64,000 bases of DNA from Roseibium aquae (GCF_008711285.1 NZ_VXDC01000003.1:248001-312000); one strand, 5' to 3'; shown: positions 8,746 to 18,375, numbered from the stretch's first letter. The notes: generated from the letters alone by a model not told the origin. Made by a program: numbers and translations.

Positions 8746-9987
8746 ATGCCGATCCAACTCGTTCAATTCGTTCCACCCGGATCGGTCCCGCCCGGCCATA
8801 GATGCGGCAAGGTCATCAACCGCTGGCGGCTTTTGGCCGCCATCTTGATGTGTCTGATCGTGGCCGCCTGCGGCACAAGACCCGGTGAAGGCGCTCTCGC
8901 GATCAACACAGCACCGGCGCCCGAAGCAAGGGTCCACGATATCCTGATCGCGACAACCCGGGCCCGCGACGACCGGCCCGACACCTATTTCAACGGCGAG
9001 CGGCGGGAGGCAGGACTGGATTTCGCCGAAGCGCAGATCTCCGTGCCACCCAACCACCAGCCCGGCAAGATCGAGTGGCCCGCCACCTTTCCCGGCGATC
9101 CTCAAACCGAATTCGTTGCACGCGGCGCGTCCTATATTGACAGCGAAGCGGCGTTCACAACCCGGTTGAACAATAGCTTGGCACAGCGTCCGAAGGGCGA
9201 GCGGACAATCTTCATCTTCATCCACGGCTACAACACCAACTTTGCCGAGGGCCTCTACCGTTTCACACAGTTTATCCATGATGCCGAATTTCCCGGAGTG
9301 CCACTGCTGTTCACCTGGGCCTCCCGCGGTCAGCTTCAGGATTACGTTTATGATTTGAACAGCGCCGCGATCGCGCGGGATTCGCTGGAACGAACGGTGC
9401 GGATTGCAGCCGAGAGCAAGGCCGAAAATATTGTCATCATGGCCCATTCGATGGGCAACTGGCTTCTCCTGGAAACCGGCGCCCGTGTGCCCAGGCAAGA
9501 GCGCGACAAGCTTATGCGCAAGGTTGACCATGTCGTGATGGCGGCGCCCGACATCGACATCGACTTGTTCAAGGCCCAACTGCGTCGGATGGGAAAGCCG
9601 GAAACACCCTATATCGTGGTCGTATCTCGGGACGACCGCGCCTTGCGCGCGTCGCGGGCCATCGCTGGCGGCAAAGAACGCGTTGGGGCCTATTCCAATG
9701 ACGAAGAACTCGCAGAACTTGGCGCTGTCGTGGTCGATCTGACGGGTCTCAAAGGCGACGATGCCGCCAATCACGGAAAGTTTGCCCAGCTTGCCGAATT
9801 TACCCCCGAACTGCGATCGGCCCTGTTTCAAGCCAACGTGACAGAAATCCATCCAAACCAGGGCGATGCCCTGACCTCGGCCGGTTCGAATCTGGGAGCC
9901 TTTGTCGGATCAACCGCCCAGATTGCCGTGACCTTGCCGATCACACTCATCACCGCACCCATCGCCCTTGCCACCGGAAACCGCTGA
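8746..9987 (+). CDS. DUF900-type alpha/beta hydrolase lipoprotein
   Basis: This protein is about 413 residues from the ATG preceded by AAGAGAA. A hydrophobic stretch ending in LIVAACGTRPG is a lipobox, so an outer- or inner-membrane lipoprotein is predicted, with the Cys at about residue 42. The alpha/beta hydrolase core has IFIFIHGYNTNF (oxyanion region), the nucleophile elbow MAHSMGNWLL, and VVMAAPDIDIDLF. This matches DUF900 serine hydrolases, whose substrates are mostly unknown. A hydrophobic run (TAQIAVTLPITLITAPIALA) closes the protein. A start further upstream would overlap the end of cobS by four bases and is possible but less likely. Confidence 0.83.
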   Translation: MPIQLVQFVPPGSVPPGHRCGKVINRWRLLAAILMCLIVAACGTRPGEGALAINTAPAPEARVHDILIATTRARDDRPDTYFNGERREAGLDFAEAQISVPPNHQPGKIEWPATFPGDPQTEFVARGASYIDSEAAFTTRLNNSLAQRPKGERTIFIFIHGYNTNFAEGLYRFTQFIHDAEFPGVPLLFTWASRGQLQDYVYDLNSAAIARDSLERTVRIAAESKAENIVIMAHSMGNWLLLETGARVPRQERDKLMRKVDHVVMAAPDIDIDLFKAQLRRMGKPETPYIVVVSRDDRALRASRAIAGGKERVGAYSNDEELAELGAVVVDLTGLKGDDAANHGKFAQLAEFTPELRSALFQANVTEIHPNQGDALTSAGSNLGAFVGSTAQIAVTLPITLITAPIALATGNR

Positions 9988-10030
9988 CGCGGCCTTGGCG
10001 CCGCCACAGTTCGACAGCTATATCCAGCCT

Positions 10031-10201
10031 ATGAAATCGCCCTGTATCAAAGTCTGCAAAATCGACGAACCCTCCCGTCTGTGCCTCGGGTGCTTCCGCA
10101 CGCTTGAGGAGATCGCCACATGGGCCCGGCTGACCGATGCCCAACGGGACCAGGTGATGAACGATCTCGACCGCAGGCGGCTTGCTTTCGCCGCGGGTTA
10201 G
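10031..10201 (+). CDS. DUF1289 cysteine-motif small protein
   Basis: This 56-residue protein has the DUF1289 pattern: SPCIKVCKID, then LCLGCFRTLEEIATWARLTD. Four cysteines in two pairs suggest metal or Fe-S binding, which is an inference because the family has no established function. I chose the ATG at 10031; a TTG 21 codons upstream opens the same frame but would overlap the preceding hydrolase gene. It ends three bases before the next gene, so the two are probably co-transcribed. Confidence 0.87.
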   Translation: MKSPCIKVCKIDEPSRLCLGCFRTLEEIATWARLTDAQRDQVMNDLDRRRLAFAAG

Positions 10202-10204
10202 GCC

Positions 10205-10918
10205 ATGCGTGGCAGCAACCCGATCCGGGGTATCGTTCTTGCGGTCCTGATCTGTGTCATCGCGGGCGCCGGGGTGTATGCCCTGGTCGATTGGCCAGCA
10301 TCGCCGGAAGAGCTTGATTTCGACCAGACAGGTCCCCGGCTTGCCGCCCTGTCAGCCCTGGCCGCCGTTTTCGTTGCGAGCCTGCTGTTCGGCCAGCCCA
10401 AAGTGAAGGACATCCTCCGCGCCACCTTGTTCTGGGGCGGGCTCGCCGCCATTCTGGTGGTGGGATACACCTTTCGCCACGACCTTGTGCAAGGCGGATA
10501 CCGGGTTCTCGGCGCGCTGGCGCCCGGGCTTGCCGTTTCCCAGCCGGACGGCACGATCCTGATCGTGCGCGATGCGAGCGGCCACTTCATGCTGGATGGC
10601 CGGGCCAATGGCGCGCGCATTCCGTTCCTCCTCGACACCGGAGCCAGCGCCGTCGTGTTGACCCTGGAGGACGCCCGCCGCGCCGGGTTCAAGGACGCGG
10701 ATCTGTCCTTCCGTGTGCCGGTGTCCACCGCCAACGGCCGCACCCTGGTCGCTCCTGTGCGGATCGAGGACCTGAAGGTGGGGGACGCGCACTTTCCCAA
10801 TGTCCGGGCCTTCGTGGCGCGCGAGGGATCGCTCGAAACCAGCCTGTTCGGCATGACCGCCCTCGACCGGCTGCAAAGCTGGCGGATTGAGGGCGACCGG
10901 CTCATCCTCTCGCCTTAG
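10205..10918 (+). CDS. Membrane-anchored retropepsin-like aspartic protease (TIGR02281 type)
   Basis: This 237-residue protein has three or four hydrophobic segments in the first 110 residues. A retropepsin-like fold follows with the active-site motif FLLDTGASAVVLT; the family works as a dimer with one Asp from each chain. The conserved later block SLETSLFGMTALDRLQSWRIEGDRLIL fits the clan AA family found in many alphaproteobacteria. It probably faces the periplasm, but the substrate is unknown. It starts three bases after the DUF1289 gene. Confidence 0.88.
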   Translation: MRGSNPIRGIVLAVLICVIAGAGVYALVDWPASPEELDFDQTGPRLAALSALAAVFVASLLFGQPKVKDILRATLFWGGLAAILVVGYTFRHDLVQGGYRVLGALAPGLAVSQPDGTILIVRDASGHFMLDGRANGARIPFLLDTGASAVVLTLEDARRAGFKDADLSFRVPVSTANGRTLVAPVRIEDLKVGDAHFPNVRAFVAREGSLETSLFGMTALDRLQSWRIEGDRLILSP

Positions 10919-11001
10919 GGCATCTCCTGACATCTCAGGAACGCGCGCAGACCTTGCCCGTCAGATCGAAGCTTGGTGTTTCGGGTTCACCGGGAATTCC
11001 G

Positions 11002-11832
11002 CTAAGCGAACACACTCGCGAAGAACCGCGCGGCAACGAGCAGCAGGAAAACCCCGAAACAGATCTCCATGGTGCGCCGGGACAGGGCATGGGCCGCGCG
11101 CACGCCAAAGGGGGCGGCGAAGGTGGTGACCGGAATGATCAGCGCCACGCCCAGCAGGTTCACATAGCCGGCGGAAAAGGCCGGCAGGCCGGCCGCGCCC
11201 CAGCCCGCCCAAATAAGCCCGATGGTTCCGGGAATGGAGATCATCAGGCCGGTGCCGGACGAGGTCGCCACCGCCTGATGGATCGGCCGCCCGTACAGCG
11301 TCATGAAGGTGTTGTTCATCACCCCGCCACCGATCCCCATGAGGGTGGAAAACAGGCCGATCAGAAAACCGCACACCGCGCGGACCGGATTGCCGGGAAT
11401 ATCCGTGCCGAGCCGCCAATGGGGCCGGTCAAGCAACATGCGAAGGCCGAGAACAAGGGCGATAACCGCAAAGATCGCCTTCAAGCCCGTTCCGGAAACG
11501 GAGGCCGCGACGAGGGCGGCCGCGATCACGCCCAATGGCAGCGGGATCAGCCAGGTCTTCAGCAACTGAAGGTCCACGGCGCCGCGCTTCTTGTGCGCCA
11601 GAAACGAGCGGGTGGACGTGGGCACGATGATGGCCAGCGACGTCGCCACCGCCACATGCATTCGCACGCTTTCGTCAACGTTCAAGAAGCTCAGGAACTG
11701 GTAGAGAACGGGCACCAGCACAGCGCCACCGCCGATCCCGAACAGACCGGCGAGAAACCCCGCCAGAAGGCCGGATGCGACGAGGGCGAGGCCGAGCCCC
11801 AGGGCTTCGCCGGTGAGCAGACTGAATTCCAT
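11002..11832 (-). CDS. TauE/SafE family membrane exporter
   Basis: This 276-residue protein consists of about seven or eight hydrophobic helices. It has the two family repeats: GFLAGLFGIGGGAVLVPVL near the N-terminus and GLFSTLMGIGGGVMNNTFM in the middle. These proteins export sulfite, sulfoacetate or similar organic anions; the substrate here is unknown. It lies 44 bases downstream of dusA on the same strand and could share its transcript. Its 3' end faces the aspartic protease gene across 83 bases. Confidence 0.9.
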   Translation of the reverse strand: MEFSLLTGEALGLGLALVASGLLAGFLAGLFGIGGGAVLVPVLYQFLSFLNVDESVRMHVAVATSLAIIVPTSTRSFLAHKKRGAVDLQLLKTWLIPLPLGVIAAALVAASVSGTGLKAIFAVIALVLGLRMLLDRPHWRLGTDIPGNPVRAVCGFLIGLFSTLMGIGGGVMNNTFMTLYGRPIHQAVATSSGTGLMISIPGTIGLIWAGWGAAGLPAFSAGYVNLLGVALIIPVTTFAAPFGVRAAHALSRRTMEICFGVFLLLVAARFFASVFA

Positions 11833-11876
11833 GATCGGGTGCTTTCGCGCGGGCGGCCGGAAAAGCCAAAGTCAGG

Positions 11877-12929
11877 TCAGGCGGCGTGGTCCGAGCGATT
11901 CCCGGCCACGGAGCGACCTTGTCCCGGAGCCGTGACAGCGGCAAGGGCCTTTTCGACCACTTCGGGCCCCGCCCCCGGCTTGATCGCCTCCACCGTCAGG
12001 ATGCGCCGCCAGGAACGGGCACCAGGCCGGCCATGGAACAGGCCGAGCATATGGCGTGTAATGTTCGACAGCTTCGTGCCCTTGACGAGTTCGGCCTCGA
12101 CATAGGGCAGGAACCGCTCCACCGCCTGCCAGGGCGTGACATCGCCGGTCCCAGCCCCGTAGAGCCGCCGGTCGACCGCCCCCAGAAGCGCCGGATCGTG
12201 ATAGGCGGCACGGCCGAGCATAACCCCATCAAGCGGTCCGACGAAGGGTTCGGCCGCCTCGAGGCTGGCGAGCCCGCCATTGAGCCCGATGAACTTGTCG
12301 GGATACTGTTTTTTCAGCCGCAGGACACGGTCATAGTCAAGCGGGGGAACATCCCGGTTTTCCTTTGGGCTGAGGCCTTGCAGCCAGGCCTTGCGCGCAT
12401 GCACCCAAAGGCCGTCGGCGCCCGCGGCGAAAACCGCCGCGGCCATGGCATCGAGGGCCTGTTCGGTGTCCTGTTCGTCAACCCCGATCCGGCATTTGAC
12501 GGTGACCGGGATCGAGACCGCCGTCTTCATTTCCGAAACGCAGGCGGCCACGGTCTCCGGCTCGCGCATCAGGCACGCGCCAAAGCTGCCGGACTGCACC
12601 CGGTCGGAGGGGCATCCGCAATTGATGTTCACCTCGTCATAGCCGAATTGCGCGACGATCCGGGCCGACGCCGCCATATCGGCCGGATCGGAGCCGCCAA
12701 GTTGAAAGGCGACCGGATGCTCGCCCGGCGAAAATCCGAGAAGCTTGTCCCGGTCGCCGTGGATCACCGCGCCCGTTGTCACCATTTCCGTATAAAGCAG
12801 CGCATGACGGCTCAACTGCCGGTGAAAGCTCCTGCAGTGCCTGTCCGTCCAGTCCATCATGGGGGCGACGGAAAAGCGGGGAATGGCGGAATCGTTCAGA
12901 TCATAGGAAACCTGCCGCTTCTCAGTCAT
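11877..12929 (-). CDS. dusA: tRNA-dihydrouridine(20/20a) synthase DusA
   Basis: This 350-residue flavoprotein reduces uridine 20/20a in the D loop of tRNA with NADPH. The signature NINCGCPSDRVQSGSFGACLM region holds the catalytic Cys. FSVAPMMDWTDRHCRSFHR is the DusA N-terminus, VKCRIGVD binds FMN and substrate, and GLNGGLASL is the phosphate-binding loop. RHMLGLFHGRPGARSWRR is the typical C-terminal tRNA-binding helix. The start ATG is clear. A TauE-type gene follows on the same strand. Confidence 0.96.
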   Translation of the reverse strand: MTEKRQVSYDLNDSAIPRFSVAPMMDWTDRHCRSFHRQLSRHALLYTEMVTTGAVIHGDRDKLLGFSPGEHPVAFQLGGSDPADMAASARIVAQFGYDEVNINCGCPSDRVQSGSFGACLMREPETVAACVSEMKTAVSIPVTVKCRIGVDEQDTEQALDAMAAAVFAAGADGLWVHARKAWLQGLSPKENRDVPPLDYDRVLRLKKQYPDKFIGLNGGLASLEAAEPFVGPLDGVMLGRAAYHDPALLGAVDRRLYGAGTGDVTPWQAVERFLPYVEAELVKGTKLSNITRHMLGLFHGRPGARSWRRILTVEAIKPGAGPEVVEKALAAVTAPGQGRSVAGNRSDHAA

Positions 12930-13213
12930 TGCACTTCGCTCCGTTCCGCCGCGACGATCCGTTGCCGCGCGCCGTGTCCCACAACCGGCCCCCTATACCA
13001 GCACAAGACCGCAGGACCAACACCACAGCAGAAGATGGGCGCGCGGTCTGAGTGGGCAACGTTTCGGGGCGGCGTTTCGGGGGGCGGCGTTTCGGGGGAA
13101 ACGGACCGGACCCAAGCGGCCATGGCCAAGCGAAAGAGCCAAGCTGCCGGGTCAGAGCGCGCCCAGGCGCAAGGCGGATCCGCCGGACAACGGCAAAAAG
13201 GCCGATGCGCCCC
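12930..13213. other. Intergenic region with G-rich short repeat
   Basis: No convincing gene is present in these 284 bases upstream of dusA and downstream of the regulator gene. Three imperfect tandem units starting CGTTTCGGGG lie at 13060-13072, 13073-13087 and 13088-13104. The third ends in a perfect small hairpin, CGTTTC-GGGG-GAAACG (13088-13103). The G-rich units may form secondary structure in a transcript. No known element is matched. Confidence 0.5.
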
Positions 13214-14563
13214 TCATGACCCGCCCCCGGCGGCGCCTTGATCGGAGGAGAGCCCGTACCGGCGCATCTTGTCATTGAGGGTCCGGCGCGGAATGCCCAG
13301 CGTTTCGGCCGCGCGCAGGGTATTGCCCCCATGGGCATCGAGCACGGCCGCGATTTCACGCGCCTCGAAATCGGCGACCCGGTCGGCAAGAGTCGCCGGG
13401 CCAGGTGCCTGGGCCGGGGCCGGGCCGGACGCGGGCGACCCACCGGAGATTTCCGACAATCCCAGCGCGTAGGCTTCGGCGCTGGCTTTCAGTTCCCGGA
13501 CATTGCCGGGCCAGGCCAGGCGCTTCAGCCGCTGCTGGAGCAGCCAGGGCACTTCCGGGTCGGGACGGCCGTAGCGGCGGGCGGCAAGCTGGGCGTAATG
13601 CGCGAAGATCAACGGAATATCCTCGCCGGCTTCCCGCAAGGTCGGAGTGGCGAGTTCTGTCCCGGCGAGACGGTAGAAAAGGTCGGACCGGAATCCGTCG
13701 ATCAGCCTCAGAGGCTTCTTGGTGGTCGCGATCACGCGGATGTCGAGCGGGCGCGGCCTTGTCTCTCCGATCCGCTCGACCATGCGCTCCTGAAGGACCC
13801 GCAAGAGCTTGGCCTGGATCGTCGGCGGCATGGTCTCGACTTCGTCCAGCATCAAGGTGCCGCCATGGGCTGCTTCGAGCTTGCCCGCGCGCCCCCCGGC
13901 ATCATGGGCGAACACGCCCGCCCCGTGACCGAACAAGATGGTCTCCGCAGAGGCCTCGGAAAGAACCGCACAGTTCAGAGCGACGAAGGGCCCCTCGCTG
14001 CGGGCACTGTCGGCATGGATCGCCCGCGCGGCGAGTTCCTTGCCGGTGCCGGTCTCTCCGGTGATGACAACGTCCAGATCGACCGAGGCGAGCGTCGCGA
14101 TCCGGGCGCGCAGGCCGCGCATGGCGCGGGACGCGCCAAGAATGGCCGCCTTGTCCCGTTCGGCGAGCACCTGCTGCAGACGGGCGACCTCGTTGCGGGC
14201 CGTCTGCGCGTCGAGCGTACGCCGAATAACAGACAGGAGGTGGGCCGAATCGTAAGGCTTTTCCAGGAAATCCTCGGCCCCGGCGCGGATCGCCTCCACC
14301 GCATGGGCCACATCGCCATGGCCCGTCAGCAGCACCACGGGCAAGGATACGGACCGCGCGCGCAACGCCTTCAGAAGCCCCAAGCCATCCATCTCCGGCA
14401 TTCGCAGGTCGCTGATCACCATGTCCGCCCGGTCGGGCAGAGCGGCGAGCATGGCCTGCGCCGAGCCGAAGGCCCGAACCTGATGCCCGGCTGTCTCAAC
14501 CAGATCGCAGAGCGCCGACAGGTGGTCGGCATCGTCGTCGACGATGTTGATGATGGCGGTCAT
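13214..14563 (-). CDS. DctD/NtrC-like response regulator lacking the GAFTGA motif
   Basis: This 449-residue protein has a receiver domain (acidic residues 9-11, phosphoacceptor Asp52, Thr80, Lys102), an AAA+ domain with Walker A GETGTGKE (169-176) and Walker B GGTLMLDE, and a C-terminal Fis-type helix-turn-helix (AAETLGIPRRTLNDKMRRYG). The sigma-54 contact loop should read GAFTGA after LFGH; here positions 216-221 read GVFAHD. NtrC of Rhodobacter capsulatus also lacks this motif and acts with the housekeeping sigma factor, so a similar mode is likely. The start ATG overlaps the stop of the kinase gene (ATGA). It should control the TAXI-TRAP operon of which it is the last gene. Confidence 0.9.
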   Translation of the reverse strand: MTAIINIVDDDADHLSALCDLVETAGHQVRAFGSAQAMLAALPDRADMVISDLRMPEMDGLGLLKALRARSVSLPVVLLTGHGDVAHAVEAIRAGAEDFLEKPYDSAHLLSVIRRTLDAQTARNEVARLQQVLAERDKAAILGASRAMRGLRARIATLASVDLDVVITGETGTGKELAARAIHADSARSEGPFVALNCAVLSEASAETILFGHGAGVFAHDAGGRAGKLEAAHGGTLMLDEVETMPPTIQAKLLRVLQERMVERIGETRPRPLDIRVIATTKKPLRLIDGFRSDLFYRLAGTELATPTLREAGEDIPLIFAHYAQLAARRYGRPDPEVPWLLQQRLKRLAWPGNVRELKASAEAYALGLSEISGGSPASGPAPAQAPGPATLADRVADFEAREIAAVLDAHGGNTLRAAETLGIPRRTLNDKMRRYGLSSDQGAAGGGS

Positions 14564-16356
14564 CGCGCGCCCTTTCCGGTCGGCGCCAAAGGCAGGGTTA
14601 CCGTCACAACCGTTCCCTGCCCAGGCTCGGACGAAATGTCCAGCATTCCGTGGAAATCGGCAAGGATCGCCATGCAGATGGCCAACCCGAGGCCCAAACC
14701 TTCCCCGGTCAGTTTGGTGGAGAAGAACGGCTCGGTCACGCGCGGCAGGTCGCTTTCGGCAATCCCCGCCCCGGTATCCCTGACCATGATCCGGGCTTCC
14801 TGGTCCACCACGGTCAACGTGACGCCGATCCGGGCGCCGGGAACCTTTTCAACCGCATCCAGGGCATTCAGAAGCAGGTTCGCGACGACCTGCTCGATCC
14901 GCACCACCCCCGCCATCACCGGAACCGGGTCCTCGGGCATGGTGAGGCCCGGTATCACACCGACCGCCTTGGCCCGGGGCAGAACCAGATCGAGCGCGGA
15001 ACTGACGGGCGCGCGCAGATCAATCAGGGTCAGTTCCACCGCATCCTTGCGCGCGAAGCTTTTCAGATGCTTGGTGGTGCGCTGCATCCGGCGGATCATG
15101 TCCCGGGCCTTGGCGATCCGGCCGGCCGTGCCGCTGTCGCCGGGTTGCATGCCCAGTTCGGCGGCCGCAAGCGTCGCCTCCATCGCGGAGAGCGGTTGGC
15201 TAATCTCGTGGACAATCGCCGCGGACATGCGGCCCATTGCGGCCATCTTCTCGGTGTGGATCAGGGCTTCCTGTGTTGCGCGCAGATCGCCCTCGGCCTG
15301 GGTGCGGGCCTCGATTTCGCGCGCGAGATCGGCTGTCCGGGCGATGACCATCGCTTCGAGCTTTTCCGACTGGGACAAGCGCAACGCGACGATCTGGCGG
15401 CGTTGGTCCAGCGCCTTGACCGCCGCGGCCGTGGCCAGGGTGGCCAACGCCGCGAGCACCGCCCAGCCGAGTGCCATGAGATAAACGCCGCGCGTGGGGC
15501 GCACCGCGATGACCTGCCCGCCAGTCGCCGGGACGGGACCAAGCCGCGCGATCCAGCCTGCGCCGGCCGCGTCCGCACCACGGGGCGGCTCCGTCAGAAG
15601 CGGTGCTGTTTGGCCGAGGCCCACGCCTTCATAGGCGCGGCTGGCCACCAGATGCTCTAGTGTCTCCGGCGCCAGATCCAGAAGCGGGCGATACTGCCAG
15701 TCGGGACGCGCCGAGAGGAACACCACCCCATGCTCGTCGGCCAGAGCCACATCCGCATCGGCCGCGCGCCAGGTGTCCTGCAGCGGGCGCAGGTCAAGCT
15801 TCACCACCAGAACACCCAGCGTTTGCCCAACCTCGACCCGGGCGGACAGGAAATAGCCGGGCACGCCCGTGGTCACGCCAATGGCATAGAACTGGCCGCG
15901 CCCGGCGCTCAACGCATCCTGGAAATAGGGCCGGAAGGCGTAGTTCTCGCCCACGAAACTGCCCGGCCGGTTCCAGTTCGAGGCCGCGATGGTCAGCCCC
16001 TCGCCATCAATGAGAAAAAGCTCATCCGCACCCGCATGGGCTGCGATGTGCTCAAGATAGTTGTTGGCGTCCCGCAAGGAGCCGGTCCCTGCAAGGGCCG
16101 CCCGGATGCGTGCATCCTCGGCCGCCACGGCCGGCAAGGCGCGCAGACGCTCCACCTCGGCCTCGACCGCGCGGGTGGTCAGAAGCAGCGTTTGATCAAG
16201 CCCCTGCCGGGCCGATCCAAGACCGATCGACTGCGCGACGAACCACGCCAGAAGCGCCGGAAGCAGGGCAAGGGCAATCGGACGCGCAAATGTCATGGCA
16301 TCATTCGCACCCGCCGCGCGGCGCGGCCGCAATCGCCCCGCGCCGGCTTGCGTCAT
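14560..16356 (-). CDS. DctB-like sensor histidine kinase
   Basis: This protein is 598 residues long. The start chosen is the ATG that overlaps the stop of the permease gene (ATGA at 16353-16356); a second ATG at 16296 is possible. An N-terminal membrane helix, a periplasmic double-PAS sensor of about 250 residues (GENYAFRPYFQDAL and YFLSARVEVGQ are Cache-type motifs), a second helix and a cytoplasmic coiled coil precede the kinase core. The core has IVHEISQPLSAMEAT with the phosphoacceptor His, NLLLNALDAV, MVRDTGAGI and GLGLGLAI. The family senses C4-dicarboxylates or related ligands, and here the sensor probably reads the substrate of the linked TRAP transporter. Confidence 0.92.
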   Translation of the reverse strand: MTQAGAGRLRPRRAAGANDAMTFARPIALALLPALLAWFVAQSIGLGSARQGLDQTLLLTTRAVEAEVERLRALPAVAAEDARIRAALAGTGSLRDANNYLEHIAAHAGADELFLIDGEGLTIAASNWNRPGSFVGENYAFRPYFQDALSAGRGQFYAIGVTTGVPGYFLSARVEVGQTLGVLVVKLDLRPLQDTWRAADADVALADEHGVVFLSARPDWQYRPLLDLAPETLEHLVASRAYEGVGLGQTAPLLTEPPRGADAAGAGWIARLGPVPATGGQVIAVRPTRGVYLMALGWAVLAALATLATAAAVKALDQRRQIVALRLSQSEKLEAMVIARTADLAREIEARTQAEGDLRATQEALIHTEKMAAMGRMSAAIVHEISQPLSAMEATLAAAELGMQPGDSGTAGRIAKARDMIRRMQRTTKHLKSFARKDAVELTLIDLRAPVSSALDLVLPRAKAVGVIPGLTMPEDPVPVMAGVVRIEQVVANLLLNALDAVEKVPGARIGVTLTVVDQEARIMVRDTGAGIAESDLPRVTEPFFSTKLTGEGLGLGLAICMAILADFHGMLDISSEPGQGTVVTVTLPLAPTGKGAR

Positions 16357-18371
16357 GAAGGTTCCGGGGGACGGGCATTGCCGCCTGGGGCCAGCGCCTT
16401 TGGCCGGCTGGACTCCATCCGGGCCTGTGCCCTGTTCAACAGGAGAATGCCGATGATGAGGATGGCTCCCACTATCTCCACGATCAGGTCGGGCCAGAAA
16501 CAGGCGATGACCCCGGGCACGATGAGCACCCTTTGCCAGAGCGCCATGGCGCGGAACAAGAATCCCTCCAACGCTGCAGCGAAACCGACCAGGGCGACGA
16601 TGGCGATGAAGCCGCCCCAAAGAACCAGGGGAAGCGGTCCGCCGAGGATGATCTCCTCGTTGAAGACCATGAACAGCGGAATGAGATAAAGACCCTTGGC
16701 GTATTTCCACGCCTGAACGCTGGTCTCCATCGGTTTCGATCCGGCGATCGCCGCCCCGGCAAAGCCCGCGAGCGCCACGGGGGGCGTGACGTTGCTGTCC
16801 TGCGAATACCAGAACACCAGCAGGTGAGCGATCAGGATCGGAATGCCGAACTCCTGCGTCAGTGCGGGACCGACAAGAATGATGAGAACGATGTAAGCCG
16901 CCGTCACCGGCAGGCCCATGCCGAGGATCAGGCTGGCGATGGCGACCAGCAGGATCGCCAGGATCAGGTTGCCGCCCGAAAACGCGATCATCATGGCCGA
17001 GAATTTGAGCCCAAGACCCGTCAGCCCGACCACGCCGACAATGATCCCGGCCACCGCGCAGGCCATCGAGACGGCAACGGCGTTGCGCGCGCCCAACTCC
17101 AGCGCCTGAAGCGTCAGGGACACCCCCCTGCCGCAGAGCGCAAGGAATTTCGCCATTGTGGGCCCATCCGTGGAGAACACCCACAGCGCGCGGGCGGCGG
17201 CGGCGGCGGCGATCGCGACGATGGCATAGAACCCGACGCGCATGGGCGAAAAGCCCGCGACCAAGAGACCCACCAGCGCCACCAGCGGCAACAGGAAATG
17301 CCAGCCCTCGGCCAGAACGCTGCGCACGCTGGGCAGTTCCTCGGCAGTCATCCCGGTCATGCCCTGTTTCACCGCGGCAATATGTACCAGGAGATAGACC
17401 GCGCCGAAGTAAAGCATGGCCGGAAAGATCGACACGAGGACGATGTCGACATAGGGCATCCGGGTGAATTCGGACATGAGGAAGGCGCCTGCGCCCATCA
17501 GCGGCGGCATGATCTGGCCGCCCGTGGAGGCGGCGGCCTCGATCCCCCCTGCTTGCGCGGGCCGGTACCCCAGCCGCTTCATCAGAGGTATCGTGAAGGC
17601 ACCGGTGGTGACGACATTGGCGATGGCCGAGCCGGAAATGGAGCCCATGCCGGCCGACGCGATGACCGCGGCCTTGGCCGGACCGCCGCGCTGGCGCCCC
17701 GTGGCGGCATAGGCAAGATCGATAAAGAACTTGCCGGCGCCAGTCACCTCAAGAAACGCGCCGAACAGCACGAAGATGAAGACGAATGTCGCGGCGACGC
17801 CAAGCGGAATACCGTAGATGCCTTCCGCCCCCAGCGTCATCTGGCTGGCCAGCCGGTCGAGGGAATAGCCGCGATGGTTCAAGATGCCCGGCATCCAGTC
17901 CGCGAGGAACGGCAACTCGCCCCGGTTACCCGCGAAAGCATAGACAATGAACACCGCTCCGATGATCGTCATGCCAAGGCCCACCGCGCGGCGTGCGCCC
18001 TCGAGCACCACGGCCATAGTCAACAGACCGATCCAGACATCGATGTCGCGCGGAAAGACCTGGTTGGCGATGATATCGATGTTCACGGGAAGCCAAGCGC
18101 CCACGACGATGGAGGCGGCGATCAGTGAACCGTCAATGATCCACCCCACAACCCCGCGCGGTCGATGGCCGCCAAAAACAGGGTAGATCAGAAAACACAG
18201 GACGAGAATGAAGCCCAGATGGATGGGCCGTTGGTAAAACAGGCCCAGGGGCTGCACGCCGGCCGCCCAAAGCTGGAACAGCGACAATGCGATGCCGACC
18301 ACGGCGATGACCCGCAGCACGAGCCGGGGTTGTGGACGCTGAAGCCGTTGACCTTCGGTGTCATTCACCAT
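16353..18371 (-). CDS. TRAP transporter fused permease (4TM/12TM type)
   Basis: This 672-residue integral membrane protein joins the small (DctQ-like) and large (DctM-like) TRAP permease units in one chain, as is usual for TAXI systems (TIGR02123 type). Membrane segments run almost throughout. Conserved large-subunit motifs include GSISGSAIANVVTTGAFTIPLMK and GMGLPVTAAYIVL. It imports an organic anion with sodium or proton symport, using the TAXI binding protein encoded two genes upstream. The Shine-Dalgarno GGAGAG lies at the end of the DUF1850 gene, and the start follows that stop by four bases. Confidence 0.95.
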   Translation of the reverse strand: MVNDTEGQRLQRPQPRLVLRVIAVVGIALSLFQLWAAGVQPLGLFYQRPIHLGFILVLCFLIYPVFGGHRPRGVVGWIIDGSLIAASIVVGAWLPVNIDIIANQVFPRDIDVWIGLLTMAVVLEGARRAVGLGMTIIGAVFIVYAFAGNRGELPFLADWMPGILNHRGYSLDRLASQMTLGAEGIYGIPLGVAATFVFIFVLFGAFLEVTGAGKFFIDLAYAATGRQRGGPAKAAVIASAGMGSISGSAIANVVTTGAFTIPLMKRLGYRPAQAGGIEAAASTGGQIMPPLMGAGAFLMSEFTRMPYVDIVLVSIFPAMLYFGAVYLLVHIAAVKQGMTGMTAEELPSVRSVLAEGWHFLLPLVALVGLLVAGFSPMRVGFYAIVAIAAAAAARALWVFSTDGPTMAKFLALCGRGVSLTLQALELGARNAVAVSMACAVAGIIVGVVGLTGLGLKFSAMMIAFSGGNLILAILLVAIASLILGMGLPVTAAYIVLIILVGPALTQEFGIPILIAHLLVFWYSQDSNVTPPVALAGFAGAAIAGSKPMETSVQAWKYAKGLYLIPLFMVFNEEIILGGPLPLVLWGGFIAIVALVGFAAALEGFLFRAMALWQRVLIVPGVIACFWPDLIVEIVGAILIIGILLLNRAQARMESSRPKALAPGGNARPPEPS

Positions 18372-18375
18372 CGCG

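Noticed and set aside
12922-13443. Arg/Pro-rich minus-strand frame between dusA and the DctD-like gene
   Set aside because: It overlaps the regulator gene in another frame and has the composition of a high-GC shadow frame.
16357-17184. Upstream extension of the DctB-like kinase frame to 17184
   Set aside because: The extension overlaps the TRAP permease gene on the same strand in another frame. The ATGA overlap at 16353-16356 marks the real start.
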